From positions 1 through 33,087 of IMG/VR virus record IMGVR_UViG_3300047323_000156: DNA of 33,087 bases. One strand, 5' to 3'. The notes beneath the pieces were generated by a model that was not told where the DNA came from, ran no database searches, and saw only the letters and a program-made list of their open reading frames with translations. A program made the translations under genes and the position numbers. Each line of letters starts with the position of its first letter. The first letter of the stretch is position 1. Origin of the DNA: a virus. This document shows, piece by piece, positions 8,506 to 16,077 of the stretch.

Positions 8506-8937
8506 ATGAAAAACACTGGAAAACCAACCGAAGGCCTTTTCGAAGGCGTCTGGCAGGGGCTTGGAAAACGAGCCTACTGCTACCGAGTAGCTGATGCGGC
8601 CGAAGTTCGTGGCCGCACCGGCAGAATAGGGCTCACTCGAGCTACACCGTCTGACTACATCGTCAGCACGGATGGCGTGACATTCTACGCCGAGGTCAAA
8701 TCAACCCAGGAGAAAACCTCCTTCCCATTCTCCCTTCTGAAGAAGGGACAGTCTGCTGCTGCCCCTCAGATCGTGAGCGCGGGCGGCGGCTATATCGTCT
8801 TCGTACATCACATCATCACCGGCACTTGGTACCGCATCCCCTGGCAAGTCATCCAGGCGGTGAAGGACATCGGCCGCTCTTCTATCCCTTGGACCGAATT
8901 GGAGAATTTTAAATGGACACACCAACCCACTTCCTAG
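8506..8937 (+). CDS. RecU-like Holliday junction resolvase (PD-(D/E)xK nuclease)
   Basis: A 143-residue protein with the PD-(D/E)xK nuclease pattern: D50 in PSDYIV and E63-x-K65 in FYAEVKST. This is followed by TSFPFSLLKKGQ and a core strand GGGYIVFVHH, the layout of RecU-type junction resolvases. Such enzymes cut recombination or replication branches before packaging. The start is uncertain: neither the ATG at 8506 nor the GTG at 8485 has a clear ribosome binding site. The gene is the first after the thyA terminator, so a promoter is expected in 8465-8505, but none is convincing. Its 3' end overlaps the next gene by 25 nt. A general DNA-repair endonuclease of the same fold is the main alternative. 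Confidence 0.8.
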   Translation: MKNTGKPTEGLFEGVWQGLGKRAYCYRVADAAEVRGRTGRIGLTRATPSDYIVSTDGVTFYAEVKSTQEKTSFPFSLLKKGQSAAAPQIVSAGGGYIVFVHHIITGTWYRIPWQVIQAVKDIGRSSIPWTELENFKWTHQPTS

Positions 8938-9479
8938 ACATCATGGTCGACATCGAGACCACGGGGACCAACCCAGAGAACTGCAGCATGATCCAGCTGT
9001 CAGCCGTCAAGTTCGACCTGGCTACGCAGTCGGTCCAGCCGTACACGGAGTTCTTCGATCGCTGCCTGCTGCAGCCGAAGAACCGGTATTTCGAGGAAGA
9101 CTGCCGCACCAACTTCTGGGGCAAGCGTCCGCAGATCTACAAGATGATCAGCGCTCGCGCCGAGGATCCGGCGACCGTCATGCAGGACTTCGTGAAGTGG
9201 GTCGGGTTCGACAACCCGAAGCCGGTTCGCTTCTGGTCCAAGCCAATCACCTTCGACTGGGGCTTCATCGCCTCGTACATGCGCCAGTACGGTCTCCAGA
9301 ATCCGTTCCACTATCGCTGGGCGATGGACATGAACACGTACATCCGCGGCTTGGCCGGCGATCCGACTGTGGAGAGCCACTACACGGCGTTCCAGGGCGA
9401 GGCGCACAACGCCATCATGGACGTCCTCAACCAGATCAACCAAGTCTTCGAAGCGGTGAACAAGTATGGAAATCGTTGA
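8913..9479 (+). CDS. DEDDh 3'-5' exonuclease (DnaQ/RNase T-like)
   Basis: A 188-residue exonuclease with all four acidic metal ligands and the general-base histidine: D13 and E15 in VDIETTGT, D115 in PITFDWGFI, and H165 with D170 in AHNAIMD. The ATG has GGAG about nine bases upstream. Proteins of this kind in phages degrade single-stranded DNA or RNA ends; the polymerase already has its own proofreading domain, so this enzyme probably serves recombination, host nucleic acid turnover or RNA removal. It overlaps the resolvase before it and the SbcD-like gene after it, which places it in a DNA-end processing operon. Confidence 0.9.
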   Translation: MDTPTHFLDIMVDIETTGTNPENCSMIQLSAVKFDLATQSVQPYTEFFDRCLLQPKNRYFEEDCRTNFWGKRPQIYKMISARAEDPATVMQDFVKWVGFDNPKPVRFWSKPITFDWGFIASYMRQYGLQNPFHYRWAMDMNTYIRGLAGDPTVESHYTAFQGEAHNAIMDVLNQINQVFEAVNKYGNR

Positions 9480-10404
9480 AAATGGAAAGCGTATTGTCCT
9501 TCTTGGAGACCCTCACCTGGGGCGGGCTTTTGTTAACGGGGTGCCTCTCCACCGCCGAGGGGTGCGAGAGAAGATTGTATGGCAGGATTTTCTGGAAGCT
9601 CTGCATTTTCCAGGTGGTGATTTTGACTATCACATTTGCCTTGGCGATCTCTTCGACAAATGGATCGTTTCCTTCGATCTCATCCTGGATGTTGCAGCTC
9701 AGTACCGAGCTGCAGCCGCTAAGCACCCAGGCGCCCATTTCTTCGTGCTGAAGGGCAACCACGACTGGACGCGGGATCTCCAGCGCCGGTCGGCCTTCGA
9801 CGTCTTCGCCGCCTTGGTGGCCGACGTTCCGAACATCACCATCGTGGCTGACGTGATCACGGTGGACGGTCTTGTCCTCTACCCCTGGCATCCCCTTTGG
9901 GATGCCAGTGACAAGTTGAAGGGCGTCGAGGGCAACATCCTCTTCGGCCACTTCGATATCGAGTTCGGTGAGCACAACATGGTGCCCACCAAGCTTCATT
10001 TCGAACGCATCTACACCGGCCACGATCATAAGGCACGAACCCTGAAGCGGGACGCGACCGAGGTGATCGTCGTCGGTTCGATGCAGCCATACGCTCACGG
10101 CGAGGAGGCTGACGACAGCCTCTACATCACCGTCCGCGCCGAGGACATCACCGACCCGACGATCTTCAAGGACAAGTGCCTGCGGATCATCGGCCGATAC
10201 GAGGGCGACATCGACTGCCTTCAGATCACGTACAAGCAGGACAAGACTGATGACGACAGCGGCCCAATCGAGTCCGTCACCCTGGGTGACTTCGATATGG
10301 ACAAGCTCTTTGCGGAGGCTTTCGCAGAGGCTGGCGTCTCTCAGGAGCGAACTGCTCAAGTTCTGGAACAGTATCAGGCAAAGCGGAACACCGATGCAGC
10401 TTAA
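9466..10404 (+). CDS. SbcD/Mre11-like metallophosphoesterase nuclease subunit
   Basis: A 312-residue calcineurin-like phosphoesterase. The five metal-binding motifs are visible: GDPHLG (D15, H17), GDLFD (D61), GNHD (98-100), GHFD (H162) and GHDH (H186, H188). The C-terminal 60 residues (after about 250) are acidic and helical and may form the docking helices for the ATPase partner. The ATG at 9466 lies 14 nt inside the preceding gene. The SbcC-like ATPase is one small gene downstream, so this is a phage Mre11/Rad50-type complex comparable in role to T4 gp47/gp46, which resects DNA ends for recombination-dependent replication. Confidence 0.92.
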   Translation: MEIVENGKRIVLLGDPHLGRAFVNGVPLHRRGVREKIVWQDFLEALHFPGGDFDYHICLGDLFDKWIVSFDLILDVAAQYRAAAAKHPGAHFFVLKGNHDWTRDLQRRSAFDVFAALVADVPNITIVADVITVDGLVLYPWHPLWDASDKLKGVEGNILFGHFDIEFGEHNMVPTKLHFERIYTGHDHKARTLKRDATEVIVVGSMQPYAHGEEADDSLYITVRAEDITDPTIFKDKCLRIIGRYEGDIDCLQITYKQDKTDDDSGPIESVTLGDFDMDKLFAEAFAEAGVSQERTAQVLEQYQAKRNTDAA

Positions 10405-10663
10405 TGATCTCGACCGAAGCTTCGAAGAGTACCTCTGGGTGCTCGACACTTGGCTCGCCGTACCTGGCCTCACCATCCCCGAGTCGACGCTGATCAGCAC
10501 GTTTCGCAAAGGGTTGTTGAAGAGCAGCAACGACTTCGATCAGCTTCGCCGGATTGCCCTGCAGCCAGCCTTTTTACCAGTGCTCAAGACGGCGATCGCC
10601 AAGGCCATTGCCGCTGGAGTGCTCATCAATTGGAGTGACTACCCACATGCTGAAGCAGCTTGA
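10394..10663 (+). CDS. Small hypothetical protein between the SbcD- and SbcC-like genes
   Basis: An 89-residue, mostly helical protein of unknown family. The ATG at 10394 overlaps the SbcD-like gene by 11 nt, and the gene ends 17 nt inside the SbcC-like gene. A longer reading from 10250 would lie in the shadow of the upstream gene. Being enclosed by the two subunit genes, it may be an accessory factor of that complex, but this is inference from position alone. Confidence 0.72.
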   Translation: MQLNDLDRSFEEYLWVLDTWLAVPGLTIPESTLISTFRKGLLKSSNDFDQLRRIALQPAFLPVLKTAIAKAIAAGVLINWSDYPHAEAA

Positions 10664-12725
10664 ATATTCGGTGACGTTCCCGTCTACCGGCCGCACCCTT
10701 AGCGAAGCCGTCCTGTTCCAGGGCGGCTTTGGTGCTATTGTAGGTCCGAACGAAAGTGGCAAGTCCATGATCGTCGAGATGGTCCGCTACTGCCTCTTCG
10801 GTTCCGACGCCCTCCGGGGCAAGGCCGACGATTACAAGAACCTCAAGGCGCGGCTCGACTTCCGTCTCAAGGGCAACGACTACGTCATCCAGCGGACGCA
10901 GAACAAAGCCATGCTCGAGGAGAACGGCGAGATCATCTGCACTGGTACTCGACCGGTCAACATCAAGATCCCGCAGCTCATGGGTTTCGGCTTGAAGGTG
11001 TTCGACATGGCCTGCGTGGCCAACCAGCACGCTCTACTCGAGCTGGGCGACATGGGGCCAACTGAGCGCCGCCGTGCCGTCGACAGCGTGATCGGCGTGT
11101 CCGTCCTGGACGATCTTTCGAAGTCCGCTGGCAACGAGGCTCTGTCTCTGAAGCGTGCGGCCGACGACCTGGCCAGCAATGCCCGCGAGCCGACTGCGCC
11201 AGTGGCGCCCGAAGGTTATGACCACTCGTCCTTTCTTCTGCAGGAGAAGGAGCATCTCGACGAGCTCCGCTCTCAGGCCGACCAGCTCCACGGCTGGCTG
11301 GCGGCGATCGAGAAGAAGGCGCCGGTCAAGCCAACCGATCCTCATGGTGTGGGATCTGCGATCGTGCAGGAGCTCCTCGACGAGCAGACCGCTCGCAAGG
11401 TCCAGCGCCAGGTTCTCGAGGGCGAGCTCGCTCGCATTCCCGCAGCATCTGGGATCACACTCGAGGATCTCGCCACCGATCGCGAGAGCCACAAGCTGGC
11501 TCAGGCCTATCGCGCCCGCCGGCAGTTCCAGAGCCTGCACCGGAAACCGGAGTGGGACCAGGCTCATCTGGATCAGAAGCGTCTCGACCTGGAAGCGATG
11601 AATAACCAGAAGCGATTCAACCACCTGGTCGAACAGCTGAAGGATCTTCAGGAGCAGGGCGAGCATGCCTGCCCGTCGTGCGACCACCACTGGCCAATCG
11701 CTGGTGATGCCTTGGACAAGGTGAAAGCCGAGATCAAGCAAGTCAGCGCCTTACCTCGCATGTACAACATGAATGCCCTGACTGAGGAGAAGATCGACGG
11801 CTACCAGCGTATACTAGACGCTTGGAATCGTGTGGCTGAGGAATGGGAAACCGTCCACCAGCACGCTCCGGACACGGAGCCGAAGGTCCGCTGGACGCTC
11901 GAGGAGATTACCAAGCTCGAGCATGGGCTCTCGCTGCAGGACCGCCGCGCCGAGATCGTCGCTCAGCTCGACGCTACGAAGACCAAGGATGAGCCTGACT
12001 ACGCCAAGATGCTTCGTGAGGCTCAGCAGTATGAGGCTCAGCTCGCTGTCTGGTCCAGCCAGGTAGCCGAGTTCGAAGCCTGGGAGACGGAGAAGGGCCA
12101 GAAGCTGGTTCAGCTCACCATGCTCGACATGGATCTTCAGGGCTACCCGGATCTGATTCAGGCTCTGAACCAGGCTCAGCTCTACGAGCAGCAGTTGGTG
12201 GTCTACAGCTCGCAGCTGGCCGACTATCAGCGACTGATCGACCAGGTGGTGGCTTATCGCACTGACGCCGACGAGTGGTCCAAGGTGAAGGACGCTCTCG
12301 TGATCCTGCGGTCGAAGATCAAGCAGTATCTGGTTCCGAGCCTGAACAAGGTCGCAAGCAGCCTCCTGTCTCACATGACTGGTGGTGAACGTCAGTCGAT
12401 CGTCGTCGACGAGGACTTCAACATTCTCGTCGATAATCAGTCGATCGACACCCTGTCAGGTTCCGGCAAGGCAGTGGCGAATCTCTCGCTGCGAATTGGC
12501 CTTGGTCAGGTGCTGACTAACAACGTCTTCTCGCTCTTCATGGGCGATGAGATTGACGAGTCTATGGACAAAAACAGAAGCGAGAAAACGGCGACAGTTC
12601 TTAGAACTCTCGCCGGTAGGATCTCCCAACTCTTGCTGGTGTCACATAAATCTCCTTCAGCGGATTACTTCATCGCTGTAGGAGAAAATAGTGAATACCA
12701 ACTCGAAGACGTCCAGTCTCATTAA
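10647..12725 (+). CDS. SbcC/Rad50-like ATPase with zinc hook
   Basis: A 692-residue SMC-like ATPase. Walker A is GPNESGKS (33-40) and the Q-loop region is VANQH (124-128). Between two coiled-coil arms lies a zinc hook, CPSC at 342-345, which dimerises Rad50-type proteins. The C-terminal lobe has the signature LSGSGKA (603-609), Walker B FMGDEID (631-637) and an H-loop histidine in VSHK (H667). I chose the ATG at 10647, with GGAG about 11 bases upstream, over an upstream extension that has no family resemblance. The arms are short compared with cellular SbcC (about 1000 residues), as usual in phages. It powers the SbcD-like nuclease upstream. Confidence 0.94.
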   Translation: MLKQLEYSVTFPSTGRTLSEAVLFQGGFGAIVGPNESGKSMIVEMVRYCLFGSDALRGKADDYKNLKARLDFRLKGNDYVIQRTQNKAMLEENGEIICTGTRPVNIKIPQLMGFGLKVFDMACVANQHALLELGDMGPTERRRAVDSVIGVSVLDDLSKSAGNEALSLKRAADDLASNAREPTAPVAPEGYDHSSFLLQEKEHLDELRSQADQLHGWLAAIEKKAPVKPTDPHGVGSAIVQELLDEQTARKVQRQVLEGELARIPAASGITLEDLATDRESHKLAQAYRARRQFQSLHRKPEWDQAHLDQKRLDLEAMNNQKRFNHLVEQLKDLQEQGEHACPSCDHHWPIAGDALDKVKAEIKQVSALPRMYNMNALTEEKIDGYQRILDAWNRVAEEWETVHQHAPDTEPKVRWTLEEITKLEHGLSLQDRRAEIVAQLDATKTKDEPDYAKMLREAQQYEAQLAVWSSQVAEFEAWETEKGQKLVQLTMLDMDLQGYPDLIQALNQAQLYEQQLVVYSSQLADYQRLIDQVVAYRTDADEWSKVKDALVILRSKIKQYLVPSLNKVASSLLSHMTGGERQSIVVDEDFNILVDNQSIDTLSGSGKAVANLSLRIGLGQVLTNNVFSLFMGDEIDESMDKNRSEKTATVLRTLAGRISQLLLVSHKSPSADYFIAVGENSEYQLEDVQSH

Positions 12726-13107
12726 GGAAGAACTCAAGCGCACGGGCGGCAATCTCTCAAAGGTCGCTCGTGCTCTTGGCCTCGATTACCACGCTCTGCT
12801 CGACCAGCGTAAGCGGGAGCTCGCCACTCGCAAGGTTGGCATTACCCCGGTCGATGGACCGGAACCGGATGACATCCGGACGCTCGGCCGTCCAGGCCAT
12901 GAGCACAATGTCGTCGCTGTAAAGCGCCAGGGCCACGGATGGCCCGAACATTTCGCCGCAGCCATTGCGGACGCCCGTCAGAAGTATGACGCCGGCTCTC
13001 ACGAAATGTGCCAGACCACGGAAAACGGTTGGGTCGTCTTGTACCTGATCCCGCGGCTGAAGCCGGCAGGACGCCGGAATTTCTTCTCCACCATGGTGGT
13101 CATGTAA
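12691..13107 (+). CDS. Hypothetical protein with N-terminal helix-turn-helix
   Basis: A 138-residue protein starting at a GTG with AGGAG six bases upstream, 35 nt inside the SbcC-like gene. Residues 21-41 (NLSKVARALGLDYHALLDQR) have the pattern of a Fis-like or homeodomain-like helix-turn-helix. The remainder, from about residue 60, is a small basic and aromatic domain (GHGWPEHFAAAI and on) that I do not recognise. It may be a DNA-binding regulator or accessory factor of the early operon; there is no direct evidence for either. Confidence 0.8.
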   Translation: MNTNSKTSSLIKEELKRTGGNLSKVARALGLDYHALLDQRKRELATRKVGITPVDGPEPDDIRTLGRPGHEHNVVAVKRQGHGWPEHFAAAIADARQKYDAGSHEMCQTTENGWVVLYLIPRLKPAGRRNFFSTMVVM

Positions 13108-13108
13108 G

Positions 13109-13618
13109 ATGACCGCGATCCTTCTCTCTTCCGGTCGCAGGGTCGACCCGTTTGCACTCGAGGGCGTAGTCCTCGACCTCAACGAACTCATCCCACCGCT
13201 CGCGAAACTCTGCCGCTACACCGGCCATGTGAACCGCTTCTACTCCGTCGCGGAACACACGGTCCACCTTGTGAACAAGGTGCCCGTGGGCCTGAAGCGT
13301 GCCGCAGCTCTCCACGACCTCAATGAAGGTCTCACGAATGATCTGCCGCACCCGTTCAAGGCCGCGTTGCCCGACTACGTGTCGTTCGAGGTGGCCGTGC
13401 AGCAGCACATCTTCCGGCAGTTCAACGAGCCTTGGGAGAACATGGAGCTCCTGACCCACTACGATCGCCGCATCTGCGCCGACGAGATGGAGCAGCTTTT
13501 CGAGCCCCCGTACATCATCCCGGGTCTCGCCCCGCTCGATGTTCGCGTCGAGGGCTGGGAATGGCGCGAAGCCGAACAAAAACTCCGCAACACCTTCAAA
13601 TTCCTGGGGCTCCTCTGA
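13109..13618 (+). CDS. HD-domain nucleotide phosphohydrolase (DatZ-like family)
   Basis: A 169-residue HD hydrolase. It has RYTGHVNRFYSVAEHTVHL (residues 36-54), ALHDLNEGLTNDLPHPFK with the HD pair at 69-70, and a distal Asp in HYDRRICADE. This layout belongs to the phage and bacterial family that includes the dATP triphosphohydrolase DatZ of 2-aminoadenine phages, and it is distantly related to YfbR 5'-deoxynucleotidases. Substrate specificity cannot be read from the motifs. Its stop overlaps by one base with the DUF5664 gene (TGATG). The ribosome binding site is weak, so it probably depends on coupling with the gene before it. It acts on the dNTP pool with its neighbours. Confidence 0.87.
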   Translation: MTAILLSSGRRVDPFALEGVVLDLNELIPPLAKLCRYTGHVNRFYSVAEHTVHLVNKVPVGLKRAAALHDLNEGLTNDLPHPFKAALPDYVSFEVAVQQHIFRQFNEPWENMELLTHYDRRICADEMEQLFEPPYIIPGLAPLDVRVEGWEWREAEQKLRNTFKFLGLL

Positions 13619-14244
13619 TGACCATGCTTCGCTACAACGCCGGCAAGATTCCGGTTTCGCTCATCCCGACCAGCTTCTTCGAAGCCATCTTCAACAATGC
13701 CTACGAATGCGGTGCTGCTCCGTCGACGAAGCTCCTCGAGCTCGTCGGCCAGGTGTTGGATTTCGGCGCCCAGAAATACAACGCACACAACTGGCGCCAG
13801 GGTGGCAGCTGGTCGTCTGTCATGAACAGCGCCCTTCGCCATCTCGTCTTCCGCATGATGGAAGGCTTCACCGTGGACACCGAGAGCGGCTTGTCCGAGG
13901 CGGGCCATCTCGGCTGCAACATCGCGTTCCTGCTCGAGTTCGCCAGTCAGGGTATCGGTGACGACGACCGCTACGTCACACCAACGGCGCCAGAAGGTCT
14001 GGAAGCTAATCCGGAACCGAGCCTGATCTGGGTTCTGAACGAGCTGCTCGCCTTCCGCGATGGTGGCCCGCTCTCCCACCTGGCAACCGCTGCTTGGGAA
14101 CTCGCCCGTTGGGTCGAGTACCAGGGCGATCCACAGCCGGCTCCGGACAATGTCGTCAAGTTCCCCGACGCTCCCCGCATCCCCACCAGTGTCCTGCCTT
14201 TCGGCTTCCCTGCCTTCGACGGCGAACAAGTAATCTTCCACTAA
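13618..14244 (+). CDS. dATP/dGTP diphosphohydrolase-like protein (DUF5664)
   Basis: A 208-residue protein. Its N-terminal 110 residues match the DUF5664 pattern: RYNAGKIPVSLIP (5-17), LDFGAQKYNAHNW (47-59), SWSSVMNSALRHL (64-76) and ESGLSEAGHLGCN (89-101). These form a MazG-like all-alpha pyrophosphohydrolase fold. The family includes MazZ, which hydrolyses dGTP to dGMP in 2-aminoadenine phages. The C-terminal half from about residue 120 is unlike the family, with a second helical segment (LSHLATAAWELARWVEY) and a Pro-rich tail. GGGG lies eight bases before the start. It overlaps the HD hydrolase gene, so the two enzymes are made together. Confidence 0.85.
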   Translation: MTMLRYNAGKIPVSLIPTSFFEAIFNNAYECGAAPSTKLLELVGQVLDFGAQKYNAHNWRQGGSWSSVMNSALRHLVFRMMEGFTVDTESGLSEAGHLGCNIAFLLEFASQGIGDDDRYVTPTAPEGLEANPEPSLIWVLNELLAFRDGGPLSHLATAAWELARWVEYQGDPQPAPDNVVKFPDAPRIPTSVLPFGFPAFDGEQVIFH

Positions 14245-14256
14245 GGATCCACGCAC

Positions 14257-14784
14257 ATGCAAGCTTCTGAATACCAGGCCCAGTTCGGCCGCACCCGCGC
14301 CCCCGTCTTCTTCCCGCACAACGTCCATCCGGCGTTCGTCGGCCAGCTGATGGAGGCTCGCAAGAAGTCGGCCGACATCATCGACGCCGTGAAGCGGGCT
14401 CTGATCTATGGCAACACCGAGCGTCTGAAGAAGACCGACTATGCCAAGGTGGCCGAGAACCCGCTCGACCTCCCGTACTTCATGGACGTCGACGAGCTGC
14501 ATGCCATCCTCGGCATGGAAGGGGAGGTCGGTGAGATCTCCGAGGCCGTCCTGTCGGACGACCCCCGCGATGTAATCCGTGCCCGTATCGTCGACGAGGC
14601 CGGTGACTTCCTCTGGTACCTCGCGCTGCTCTGCGACAAGTTCGACATCAAGTTCGAGGAGCTGTTCGCCGGCAACATCGCCAAGCTGGCCAAGCGCTAT
14701 CCGGACAAGTTCACCACGGACCTGGCTGTGAACCGTGACCTGAAGGCTGAGGCCGAGGTATTTGGTTTGGGAGCGGTCCATTGA
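14257..14784 (+). CDS. MazG-like nucleotide pyrophosphohydrolase
   Basis: A 175-residue protein. It carries the MazG metal motifs EGEVGE (88-93) and DEAGDFLWYLALL (113-125), followed by NIAKLAKRYPDKF (140-152), a typical ending of the phage MazG domain. It should hydrolyse nucleoside triphosphates or ppGpp-like alarmones to monophosphate and pyrophosphate. The first 60 residues are an extension without motifs. It starts 12 nt after the DUF5664 gene. Two pyrophosphohydrolases and an HD hydrolase in succession imply strong control of nucleotide pools. Confidence 0.9.
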   Translation: MQASEYQAQFGRTRAPVFFPHNVHPAFVGQLMEARKKSADIIDAVKRALIYGNTERLKKTDYAKVAENPLDLPYFMDVDELHAILGMEGEVGEISEAVLSDDPRDVIRARIVDEAGDFLWYLALLCDKFDIKFEELFAGNIAKLAKRYPDKFTTDLAVNRDLKAEAEVFGLGAVH

Positions 14785-15023
14785 AGCTCTGGCTCATTCT
14801 CTACGTCGGCACTCAGATCGGTGGCACCTGGGGTCCGCTGCCCTACGGCATGGATGAGTGCCAGGAACGGGCCAAGATCATGATGGTGGATGTGGTCGAG
14901 GCTAAGACCAATCCGGCCAAGATCGCCAAGATGAAAGAGGAAAGCCGCTTCGAGGATTTCGAGAAGATCTTCTTCAAGTGTGAGCAAAACTCCGTCCGTC
15001 CGAAGATCACCTTCGTCCACTGA
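14781..15023 (+). CDS. Small hypothetical protein
   Basis: An 80-residue protein starting at a TTG that overlaps the MazG stop (TTGA), with GGGAG about eight bases upstream. The N-terminus is mildly hydrophobic (LWLILYVGTQIGG), though too short and interrupted for a confident signal peptide. The rest is a Lys/Glu-rich helix with two cysteines (C28 and C67). Function unknown; it closes the pyrophosphohydrolase group before the ribonucleotide reductase genes. Confidence 0.7.
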   Translation: MKLWLILYVGTQIGGTWGPLPYGMDECQERAKIMMVDVVEAKTNPAKIAKMKEESRFEDFEKIFFKCEQNSVRPKITFVH

Positions 15024-15046
15024 TCCTTCCTGAACCAGACTGCATC

Positions 15047-15076
15047 AGCCCCGCCATGGCACCCGCCGGCGGGGCT
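15047..15076 (+). other. GC-rich hairpin upstream of nrdB
   Basis: AGCCCCGCC (15047-15055) pairs perfectly with GGCGGGGCT (15068-15076) across a 12-nt loop. No T tract follows (CACC), so this is not a standard intrinsic terminator. It may stabilise the 3' end of the upstream message, pause polymerase, or protect the nrdBA message. It occupies most of the 85-nt gap before nrdB; AAGGA precedes the nrdB start. Confidence 0.6.
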
Positions 15077-15108
15077 CACCACCTAAGACATCCAACAAGG
15101 AAAAACTG

Positions 15109-16077
15109 ATGCTTTTCAACGAGCAAGTTGCGCGTAAGCCCAACCTTTATCCGTGGACTGACGACTTCATCCACGCCATCACCTCTTCACCATGGACAGT
15201 CAACGAGTTCTCGTTCCAGTCCGATTTCGACCAGTTCAAGACACAGCTCACCGACCAGGAACGGCAGATCGTCGTTCGCACGCTGTCCGCGATCGGCCAG
15301 ATCGAGATCGCCGTGAAGGACTTCTGGGCGAACCTGGGCCGGAACCTGCGTCACCCTGCGATCAAGGATCTCGGCTACGTCATGGCGTACACCGAAGTGA
15401 TCCACAACCAGGCTTATGAGCGTCTGCTCGAGGTGCTCGGTCTCGAGTCCGTCTTCGAAGATAACCTGAAGGTCGACGTCGTTCGCGCCCGCGTGAACTA
15501 TCTCCGGAAGCATGCTCAGCGTGTCTACGAGGACGATCGCAAGCAGTACGTCTACTCGATCATCCTGTTCACGCTCTTCGTCGAGAACGTCAGCCTCTTC
15601 AGCCAGTTCTACACGATCATGTGGTTCAACCGCTTCAAGAACGTGCTGAAGGACACTGCCCAGCAGGTTCAGTACACGAAGAACGAAGAGACGCTCCACG
15701 CCCAGGTCGGCATCAAGATCATCAACACGCTGCGCCAGGAATATCCGGACCTGTTCGACTTCGAGCTGACCGAACGCATCCGTCACGAGTGCATGGAAGC
15801 ATACTCGGCCGAGAGCAAGCTGATCGACTGGATGATCGGTGACTACGCCGACGACAACATCAGCGCCGAGATCCTGAAGAACTACGTCTCCACCCGCCTG
15901 CAGGACAGCCTCAAGGCCATCGGTATCGCGTCACCCCTGAACAACTGGCCGATGATCGAGACGTTCTGGATGGATGAAGAAGTCTTCGGAACCAACAAGA
16001 CCGATTTCTTCCACAAGAACCCCGTCGACTACACCGAAAACGACGTCGCATACGACCCGAAGGAACTATTCGCATGA
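15109..16077 (+). CDS. nrdB: Ribonucleotide reductase class I small subunit
   Basis: A 322-residue R2 subunit that generates the radical for reduction of ribonucleotides. Metal ligands appear to be E66 (IGQIEIAV), E96 and H99 (TEVIH), E159 (FVENVS), and E194 with H197 (EETLH). The radical tyrosine is Y103, four residues after H99, as in E. coli NrdB (H118, Y122). The first ligand is Glu rather than the Asp of E. coli. The ATG follows AAGGA. The gene precedes nrdA, the reverse of the E. coli nrdAB order, and overlaps it by four bases (ATGA), which fits equal production of both subunits. Confidence 0.95.
   Translation: MLFNEQVARKPNLYPWTDDFIHAITSSPWTVNEFSFQSDFDQFKTQLTDQERQIVVRTLSAIGQIEIAVKDFWANLGRNLRHPAIKDLGYVMAYTEVIHNQAYERLLEVLGLESVFEDNLKVDVVRARVNYLRKHAQRVYEDDRKQYVYSIILFTLFVENVSLFSQFYTIMWFNRFKNVLKDTAQQVQYTKNEETLHAQVGIKIINTLRQEYPDLFDFELTERIRHECMEAYSAESKLIDWMIGDYADDNISAEILKNYVSTRLQDSLKAIGIASPLNNWPMIETFWMDEEVFGTNKTDFFHKNPVDYTENDVAYDPKELFA

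Noticed and set aside
1399-8508. Similar short words (TCCGGTG followed by ACTCTC) before the genes at 1460 and 8506, possible phage-specific promoter
   Set aside because: The words are short, the spacing differs, and I found no further copies before other transcription units. Chance similarity is likely.
13459-14781. A 440-codon open frame on the minus strand opposite the HD, DUF5664 and MazG genes
   Set aside because: It is a mirror of three recognisable genes on the plus strand. Strong GC bias at third positions keeps the antisense frame open; its translation resembles no protein and is rich in Leu, Val, Glu and His as such shadows are.
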